This document shows positions 1 to 4,934 of a stretch of DNA of 6,866 nucleotides, one piece after another; the stretch's first letter is position 1; each line of letters opens with the position of its first letter. The stretch covers positions 1 through 6,866 of the forward strand of contig CALGFI010000145.1 of NCBI GenBank assembly GCA_937881155.1, in the 5' to 3' direction. The notes below the pieces were generated by a model. That model searched no databases and was not told the origin of the DNA. It saw nothing but the letters and a program-made list of their open reading frames with translations. Both the position numbers and the translations under genes were made by a program. Source of the stretch: an uncultured bacterium. Its GTDB lineage: Bacteria > Actinomycetota > UBA4738 > HRBIN12.

Positions 1-234
1 GAGCGTTCCGATCGGCACGAACACCTCGACGAGCGCGGCGGCGAGCGCGCCGAGCGTCACGAACGGGAGCGCCTGAACGAGGAGCGATTCGAAGATCACG
101 ATGTAGGAGCGGATCCACGCGACGCGCTGCGGGTCGAGTGCGCGCAGCGAGACAGCCGCGAGAGCGATTGCGGCAGCGAGGAGCAGGATCGTGCGCGCCG
201 TGACCGGACGGGAACGAGGTGCGGCGAGTGCCAT
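1..234 (-). CDS. Permease, ArsP_1/DUF318 (YraQ-like) family, N-terminal 78 residues, cut by window edge
   Basis: Seen: reading leftward from ATG at 234-232 the frame stays open to base 1. It gives a short basic N-terminus, a hydrophobic segment (about residues 15-32), a polar stretch with DPQRVAWIRS, then a second hydrophobic segment containing ESLLVQALPFVTLGALAAA followed by VEVFVP. Family knowledge: the pattern of an ES/VQALPF..LG segment followed by a VFVP turn is typical of the first conserved helix of ArsP_1/UPF0718 permeases. That family includes organoarsenical efflux proteins and many members of unknown substrate. Start choice: the ATG overlaps the stop of the upstream gene as TGATG and has a GAGG Shine-Dalgarno motif 8 bases upstream (246-243), so translation is probably coupled to gene A. 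The substrate is not inferable. Most of the protein, including any substrate or metal motif, lies outside the window. Confidence 0.75.
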   Translation of the reverse strand, partial: MALAAPRSRPVTARTILLLAAAIALAAVSLRALDPQRVAWIRSYIVIFESLLVQALPFVTLGALAAALVEVFVPIGTL

Positions 235-246
235 CAGCAGTACCTC
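232..246 (-). promoter_or_regulatory. Shine-Dalgarno and TGATG overlap coupling gene A to the permease
   Basis: On the minus strand a GAGG motif (246-243) lies 8 bases before an ATG (234-232) that shares its A with the TGA stop (236-234) of the upstream gene. The ribosome binding site therefore lies within the last codons of gene A (the Ser-Arg-Tyr-Cys tail). This decides the permease start and implies one transcript with coupled translation. Confidence 0.75.
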
Positions 247-1571
247 GAGAACGAGACGGCGAACCCCTGGAACGCGTCAACCATCATCGTCTCGCCGTTC
301 GAGCTCGTCACGTCCAACATCGCGTCGGCGGCGACCCGTCCCGTCACGCCCGTCTCGGTCAGGACGGCTTGATCGAGGTATACGCCGCCTGCCACCGTGG
401 CCTCGACGACCCGCCGACTGCCGGGAACCGTGTCCTCGACCGCGTCGACGATCGTCGTGTCGGGCATTGCGAGTCGATGTCTCTCGCTGGTTCCGGTTCC
501 GGCGACGACGACGAGGACGGAACGGTTCGTCGCGCGTTCGGCCGAACGGACGATCTCCCGTGTCAATCGATCGAGGCGGTGGATGCCGCCGTGAAGCACG
601 ACGCCGAGGAGGTCGGAGACGGCGTCCGCGCCGTACCCGGACTCGAGATCCACGTCGACCGCGAGCGGGGCCGCGGCCGTGTCGCCGAACACCACGTCGA
701 CGGGATCCTGACCCGGGTACCACCCGCCGCCGACCAATCCGCGGTCGCGCTCGTCCGCCGCGACGAGACCGACGAGCGTTCGCGGATCGGCATGTTCCTC
801 GAGGTCATCGGCGAGCGTGGCGATCACGTGGACCGGCGCACCTTCGGCCAACGCTTCGTGCACCTCGCCGGCGTGAGAGCCGGACGCGTCGTTCCGGACG
901 AACGAGCCGGTGATGCCGTGCTGGGACGGCAGCCCGCCCGTCCCGATCGTCGTGAGCGTCGCCGCGGGATCGAGCGGCAGCGACCCCGTTGTCGCGTCGA
1001 GCGTTCCGACGCCGTCTTCCATCAGCGATCGGACATACGGCCACCCGTTCGGGTAGTCCTCGAGGTCTGCCGTTCCGGTCGACGCCCACGCGATCAGTAA
1101 CACGAGACGCGGTGGTGAACCGGAGGAAGCCGCGACTCCGTCGATCGGCTCTCCCGAACGGACGTCCGGGAACGGCCGGTCGAACGCGAGGATCTCGCTC
1201 ACCGTCGGCGCGATCCGATCGAGACCGACGTTCCGCGGCATGGTGGCGCCCGGCGCGACGCCCGAGCCCCAGAACACGACGGGCACACGGGTGTCGGCGT
1301 TGGCGCTCGGCCACGCGATCCTCGTGCCGCCGAGCTCGGTGAAGATCGGTACGTCACCCGCTACGCCGAGAACGTCGGCGGAGCGTCCCTCGCGATACCC
1401 GTTCGCGATCAGCTGGCGGAGCTTGGCGTCGAGGGGACAGAACGGCACGCGAGGCGCCTCGTTCGTTCCCGCATCGCAGGATCGGCCGACGCAGAGCGCT
1501 TGCAGCGCGCCCGCCGGCAGGCCGATCGCCGCGAGGACCGCGAGCAGGACGAGCAACCTGCGCGTGTTCAC
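234..1571 (-). CDS. Gene A: exported, circularly permuted alkaline-phosphatase-superfamily protein, probable pseudoenzyme (445 aa)
   Basis: Seen: signal peptide or anchor (NTRRLLVLLAVLAAIGLPAGALQA, residues 2-25), then Cys27/Cys32 and a Cys45 block. The scaffold follows genes B-D in order: RSADV (63-67), VPVVFWGSGVAPG (96-108), APT (121-123), PPRLVLLIAWAS (153-164), YPNGWPYVRSLMEDG (173-187), TTIGTGGLPSQHGI (207-220), and a terminal Cys445. By-eye alignment shows the catalytic residues replaced: N-terminal Zn1 His to Ala86, metal Asp to Ala163, Thr nucleophile to Pro202, ADHG to AGTG (357-360), and the D-x3-H pair lost. The region between HGI and the D-x3-H position is about 70 residues shorter than in gene B. 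Inference: a non-catalytic binding or regulatory paralogue. Start: GTG at 1571 puts the hydrophobic core right after the NTRR basic end and has GGA upstream; GTG at 1613 is an alternative that adds 14 residues. Transcribed divergently from B and coupled to the permease. Confidence 0.85.
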   Translation of the reverse strand: MNTRRLLVLLAVLAAIGLPAGALQALCVGRSCDAGTNEAPRVPFCPLDAKLRQLIANGYREGRSADVLGVAGDVPIFTELGGTRIAWPSANADTRVPVVFWGSGVAPGATMPRNVGLDRIAPTVSEILAFDRPFPDVRSGEPIDGVAASSGSPPRLVLLIAWASTGTADLEDYPNGWPYVRSLMEDGVGTLDATTGSLPLDPAATLTTIGTGGLPSQHGITGSFVRNDASGSHAGEVHEALAEGAPVHVIATLADDLEEHADPRTLVGLVAADERDRGLVGGGWYPGQDPVDVVFGDTAAAPLAVDVDLESGYGADAVSDLLGVVLHGGIHRLDRLTREIVRSAERATNRSVLVVVAGTGTSERHRLAMPDTTIVDAVEDTVPGSRRVVEATVAGGVYLDQAVLTETGVTGRVAADAMLDVTSSNGETMMVDAFQGFAVSFSRYC

Positions 1572-1626
1572 GTTCGTCCACGGTACCGGTGGGTGGGTTG
1601 TCGTTCCACGCACGGTGGTGTTTGGT
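1572..1626. promoter_or_regulatory. Divergent intergenic region between genes A and B
   Basis: These 55 bases separate the two divergent starts and must hold or adjoin both promoters if there is no promoter inside the genes. It contains an 8-base palindrome CGGTACCG (1581-1588) and a GGTGGTG run (1614-1620) 6 bases before the gene B ATG that could be a weak ribosome binding site. I see no convincing -10/-35 pair. If gene A starts at 1613 instead, only 13 bases remain and one promoter would have to lie inside a coding region. Confidence 0.4.
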
Positions 1627-3300
1627 ATGCCGTCCGTGGCCGCCTCCCCCCGATGTCTCGCGCTGGCGGCGGCCGTATCGCTCCTCGTCGCGGCGTGCGC
1701 GGCACAACCGTTCGACGAGCGAGGAGTCGCTCGCGCCGCAATGCCTCAAACATCGTCGGGTGAGCTGGCCGAGCTCGCGTGCTCGATCCCGCACGAGTGG
1801 TTGCTCACGACGTGGCGCGGCAACCGGAACGATAGGAGCGCGGAGCTGCAGATCCTCCCGATCGCACCGAACTTCGTCGGGTCGGGACTCCCACATGTCG
1901 GTCCGTGGCCCTACGCGCAGGACATCCCGATGTTCTGGTACGGCGAGGGACACATCGCTCCGGCCGGCGTCGTCGAGCGACCGGTGACGCTCGCCGGCGT
2001 TGCGCCGACGCAGGCGGCGCTGCTCGACTTCCCGTTCCGAACACCGGACGGGTCGCCGATGCACGAGGCGCTCGTCGGCTCCGGCGATCCGCCGAGGCTG
2101 ATCCTCACCATCATTTGGGACGCGGCCGGACGCAACGTGCTCGACCGCTGGCCGAACGCGTGGCCGTTTCTCGAGTCGCTGATCCCGAACGGCGCGTGGT
2201 ACGAGAACGCGACGGTCGGGACGACGCCGACGTCGACGGCGCAGACGCACGCGACGATCGGGACCGGCACGTTCCCCGACGATCACGGCATCGTCGCGCA
2301 CCGCTTGCGCATCGGCGAGGACCTGACTACGCCGTGGGCGCTCGGACCCACCTACCTGATCGACCCGACGCTCGCGGACGTGTACGACCTGGCGATGGGC
2401 AACGACCCCGTCGTCGGCGAGCTCGGCACCGTGAGCATCCATCTGGGGATGCTCGGCCACGGGACGATGTGGGGGGGCGGGGACCAGGACATCGCGGTCG
2501 TTCGCGAGAAGGTCGGCGCCGAAACGCTCGGCGCCGAAGGGTTCGAGTGGAACCTCACGCCGGCGCTCCGTCCGTACTACCGGTTCCCCGAGTACCTGAA
2601 CGAGGTCGGCGGGTTCGAGGCCGACGTGCGGGCCGTCGATGCGGCCGACGGCCGCATCGACGGCCGCTGGCGCAACAACGACATCGAACCGCTCCTCCGT
2701 GGCTTCGATACTCCCGCGCGAATCCCGTACCAGACGCGCGTGTTGATGGAGCTGATCGAACGCGAGGGGTTCGGGGACGACGTGATCCCCGACCTGCTCT
2801 ACGTGAACTTCAAGATGATCGACTACATCAGCCACGTCTGGACGGTGAACAGTCCGGAGATGCGCGACGCCGTCGAGGCGCAGGACGAACAGCTCGAGGT
2901 CCTCGTGGAGTTCCTCGACGAGACGGTGGGCGAAGGTGAATGGACGTTCGTCCTGACCGCCGATCACGGGTCGCTCCCGGACCCCGACGTCACCGGCGCC
3001 TTCCAGATCTCCTCGACCTCGATCGTCAACGGTCTCGCGCGTCGCTTCGACGATCAGGACGATGTGCGGCTCGTCGAGCTCGTCCAGCCGACACAGATCT
3101 TCGTGAACGAGGCCGAGCTCCGCGAGAACGGCCACACGCTCGAGGAGATGAGCGAGTGGATCATGGATCTAACGAAGGCCGATACGAAGCTGCCCGGCGT
3201 GGTCGTACCGGCGTCTGAAGCGGATGACCCAGTGTTCCGGGCGGCGTTCCCGTCCACGATCATGTCGCAGCTCGAGTGCCTTCCCGAAGCGAGAACGTGA
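1627..3300 (+). CDS. Gene B: lipoprotein, circularly permuted alkaline phosphatase/phosphodiesterase-superfamily hydrolase (557 aa)
   Basis: Seen: lipoprotein signal with lipobox VAAC (Cys24). The permuted N-terminal block holds Cys52, WRG..NDRS (63-71), LPH90VGPWPYAQDIPMFWYG, VAPTQAALL (125-133) and DG (141-142). Then comes the usual start of the fold: LILTIIWD165, WPFLESLIPNGAWYENATVG, P201-T-S-T204 and HATIGTG..PDDHGI (208-222). The mid-region has GHGTMWGGGDQDIAV (277-291). Zn1 Asp399/His403 sits in NFKMIDYISH and Zn2 Asp446/His447 in TADHG. The tail has IFVN (491-494) and Cys551. Family knowledge: AP-superfamily hydrolases use Asp/His/His plus Asp/Thr/Asp/His to bind two metals, with Thr or Ser as nucleophile. 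All seven are found here, the last Zn1 His being His90 from the permuted block. Predicted: membrane-anchored extracytoplasmic ester hydrolase, substrate unknown. ATG 1627 is chosen because it begins the lipoprotein signal; the upstream open frame is antisense to gene A. Confidence 0.9.
   Translation: MPSVAASPRCLALAAAVSLLVAACAAQPFDERGVARAAMPQTSSGELAELACSIPHEWLLTTWRGNRNDRSAELQILPIAPNFVGSGLPHVGPWPYAQDIPMFWYGEGHIAPAGVVERPVTLAGVAPTQAALLDFPFRTPDGSPMHEALVGSGDPPRLILTIIWDAAGRNVLDRWPNAWPFLESLIPNGAWYENATVGTTPTSTAQTHATIGTGTFPDDHGIVAHRLRIGEDLTTPWALGPTYLIDPTLADVYDLAMGNDPVVGELGTVSIHLGMLGHGTMWGGGDQDIAVVREKVGAETLGAEGFEWNLTPALRPYYRFPEYLNEVGGFEADVRAVDAADGRIDGRWRNNDIEPLLRGFDTPARIPYQTRVLMELIEREGFGDDVIPDLLYVNFKMIDYISHVWTVNSPEMRDAVEAQDEQLEVLVEFLDETVGEGEWTFVLTADHGSLPDPDVTGAFQISSTSIVNGLARRFDDQDDVRLVELVQPTQIFVNEAELRENGHTLEEMSEWIMDLTKADTKLPGVVVPASEADDPVFRAAFPSTIMSQLECLPEART
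3286..3300 (+). promoter_or_regulatory. GTGA stop/start overlap joining genes B and C
   Basis: The GTG start of gene C (3297-3299) overlaps the TGA stop of gene B (3298-3300). A GAAG (3286-3289), a weak Shine-Dalgarno candidate, lies 7 bases before the GTG. Another GTG at 3276 in the same frame would add 7 residues but lacks a better binding site. The signal peptide and the matching C/D junction favour 3297. Confidence 0.7.
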
Positions 3301-4934
3301 GACCGTTCGCGATCTCGTTCTTTGCCTTCGTAACGGCCCTCGCCGCCGCCGCCGTAACGGTGTTCGTCCCCGCGGCGCCGGTGCGAGCCGTTTCGGACGA
3401 CATCGAAGGCGCGGCATGCGCGATGCCGCACGAGCACCTCTTCAGGGTGTGGCGCGGCACCGATCCCAATCGCTCCGGGCAGATCGCGTTCGTGCCCCAG
3501 GAGCCGAACTTCGTCGGCACGAACTTCCCGCACTCCGGGCCGTGGGACTACCTGCAGGACGTTCCTATGTTCTGGTACGGCCCCGGCGTGATCCCAGCGG
3601 CGGGACGATTCGATCGACGCGTCACGATCGCCGATATCGCGCCGACCCAGGCCGCACTGCTGGACTTCGAGTTCCACGCCCCGGACGGCGTCCCGCTCGA
3701 GGAGATCCCTTCGCCGCGAACGCCGCCGGCGCTCATCGTGACGCTCGTGTGGGACGCGGGCGGCATCGGCGTCCTCGAGACCTTCCCCCACGACTGGCCC
3801 GTGCTGCGCTCTCTCATCGATGACGGCGTCTGGTACGAGAACGCGAGCGTCGGTTCGAGCCCGTCGATCACGCCGGCCACTCATGCGACGATCGGCACCG
3901 GCGCGTTCCCAATGCGAACGGGACAGACGGACGCCGAGTTCCGACTAGGGCCCGACCTCGTTCGCGCCGGAGCTCTCGGCCCGCTGCTGTTGATGCGGCC
4001 GACCCTCGCCGACCTCTACGACCGCTCGATGGGCAACGAGCCGCTCGTCGGAGCGCTGGCGTCCGTCACGTGGCACCTGAACATGGCGAGCCACGGCGCC
4101 CTGTGGGGCGGCGGCGATCGCGACATCGCCGTGCTACGGGTCCCTGGACGCTCAATGAATGAGGGCGCCGAAGGAACGCAGTGGAACCTCCAGGGCAAGA
4201 ACGTCCCGTTCTTCACGTTTCCCGAGTACGTGAAGGACCTGCCGCCCCTGTCGTCGTACGTGGACGCGGTGGATCGCGCGGACGGTGCGCTCGACGGCAA
4301 ATGGCTCACGAACTCCATCGAGCAGTACGAGGAGGGGTGGGCGACGCCGGCCCGGATCCCGTACCAGGGCGACATGGTCACCGAGGTGATCGACCGAGAG
4401 GGATTCGGCGCCGACGACGTCCCGGACCTGATGTTCGTGAACTTCAAGGCCATCGATCACGTGAGCCACATCTGGAGCGTGAACAGCCCGGAGATGCGGG
4501 ACACGCTTCGGGCGCAGGACGAGGACCTCGGACGCTTCATCCGGTTCCTCGACGAGACCGTCGGCCGCGGCCGGTGGGTTCTCGTGCTCACGGCGGATCA
4601 CGGCGCACAGTACGACCCACGCGTCTCGGGCGCGTTCCAGGTCACCCCCGGTCAGCTCGAGCAAGACCTGGAGGAGGCGTTCCCATCGACCACCGGGGGC
4701 TCGGTGTTCCAGGCGGTGCGAACCAGCCAGATCTACGTGAACGAACCGGCCATGCGCGCGAGCGGCTACACATTCGAGGACATCGCCCGGTTCCTCCTGG
4801 AGTACACGAAGGCGCAGGGCGCTCCCGATCCGAGCGTCGTTCCCGAATCCGAACGCGACGACCGGGTGTTCGCCGCCGCGTTCCCGATCGAGGTTCTGCC
4901 GAACCTGGAGTGCCTGCCCGAGGCCCGAGCGTGA
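3297..4934 (+). CDS. Gene C: secreted, circularly permuted alkaline phosphatase/phosphodiesterase-superfamily hydrolase (545 aa)
   Basis: Seen: a Sec signal peptide with a likely signal peptidase I site after PVRA31, and no lipobox, so unlike B and D this copy is probably released. Permuted block: Cys41, WRGTDPNRSGQ (52-62), FPH79SGPWDYLQDVPMFWYGPG, IADIAPTQAALLDF (111-124). Core: LIVTLVWD153, PSIT192 nucleophile with THATIGTG, SHGALWGGGDRDIAV, Zn1 Asp387/His391, Zn2 Asp434/His435 in TADHG. End: Cys539 in LECLPEA. Cys41 and Cys539 are the only cysteines. No His follows TADHG, so the third Zn1 ligand can only come from the N-terminal half; His79 is the candidate. Odd: the HGI motif after the nucleophile loop, kept in B, reads RTG here. 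Predicted extracytoplasmic ester hydrolase of unknown substrate. Start GTG 3297 gives a GTGA overlap with gene B. Confidence 0.9.
   Translation: MRPFAISFFAFVTALAAAAVTVFVPAAPVRAVSDDIEGAACAMPHEHLFRVWRGTDPNRSGQIAFVPQEPNFVGTNFPHSGPWDYLQDVPMFWYGPGVIPAAGRFDRRVTIADIAPTQAALLDFEFHAPDGVPLEEIPSPRTPPALIVTLVWDAGGIGVLETFPHDWPVLRSLIDDGVWYENASVGSSPSITPATHATIGTGAFPMRTGQTDAEFRLGPDLVRAGALGPLLLMRPTLADLYDRSMGNEPLVGALASVTWHLNMASHGALWGGGDRDIAVLRVPGRSMNEGAEGTQWNLQGKNVPFFTFPEYVKDLPPLSSYVDAVDRADGALDGKWLTNSIEQYEEGWATPARIPYQGDMVTEVIDREGFGADDVPDLMFVNFKAIDHVSHIWSVNSPEMRDTLRAQDEDLGRFIRFLDETVGRGRWVLVLTADHGAQYDPRVSGAFQVTPGQLEQDLEEAFPSTTGGSVFQAVRTSQIYVNEPAMRASGYTFEDIARFLLEYTKAQGAPDPSVVPESERDDRVFAAAFPIEVLPNLECLPEARA
4920..4934 (+). 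promoter_or_regulatory. Shine-Dalgarno and GTGA overlap joining genes C and D
   Basis: GAGG (4920-4923) lies 7 bases before GTG (4931-4933), which overlaps the TGA stop of gene C (4932-4934). The arrangement is the same as at the B/C junction, where GAAG occupies the equivalent position. It fixes the start of D inside a much longer open frame and implies coupled translation. Confidence 0.75.

Noticed and set aside
219..1100. A 293-codon plus-strand open frame opposite gene A
   Set aside because: Composition is that of an antisense frame. The minus strand here encodes a signal peptide and a scaffold alignable with B-D, so gene A is the real one.
1581..1588. Palindrome CGGTACCG as an operator between genes A and B
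   Set aside because: Only 8 bases, symmetry does not extend outward, and such palindromes are common by chance at this GC content.
1240..1626. A 129-codon upstream extension of gene B
   Set aside because: It is antisense to gene A and carries no motif. The lipoprotein signal begins exactly at the ATG at 1627.
2471..2482. A run of seven G, then C and four G, as a phase-variation tract
   Set aside because: It encodes the conserved W-G-G-G-D motif in frame, and the paralogues encode the same region without a long G run. No sign of switching; worth remembering only as a spot where sequencing slips could occur.
1354..3135. A 593-codon open frame on the minus strand under gene B
   Set aside because: Arg/Asp/Val-rich shadow frame typical of high-GC DNA, with no coherent motifs. 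It overlaps gene B, whose plus-strand product has a full set of AP-superfamily motifs and a lipoprotein signal.
4181..4930. A 250-codon upstream extension of gene D
   Set aside because: Frame-shifted shadow of gene C, Arg/Gly/Pro-rich. The GTG at 4931 has a GAGG motif and begins a lipoprotein signal.
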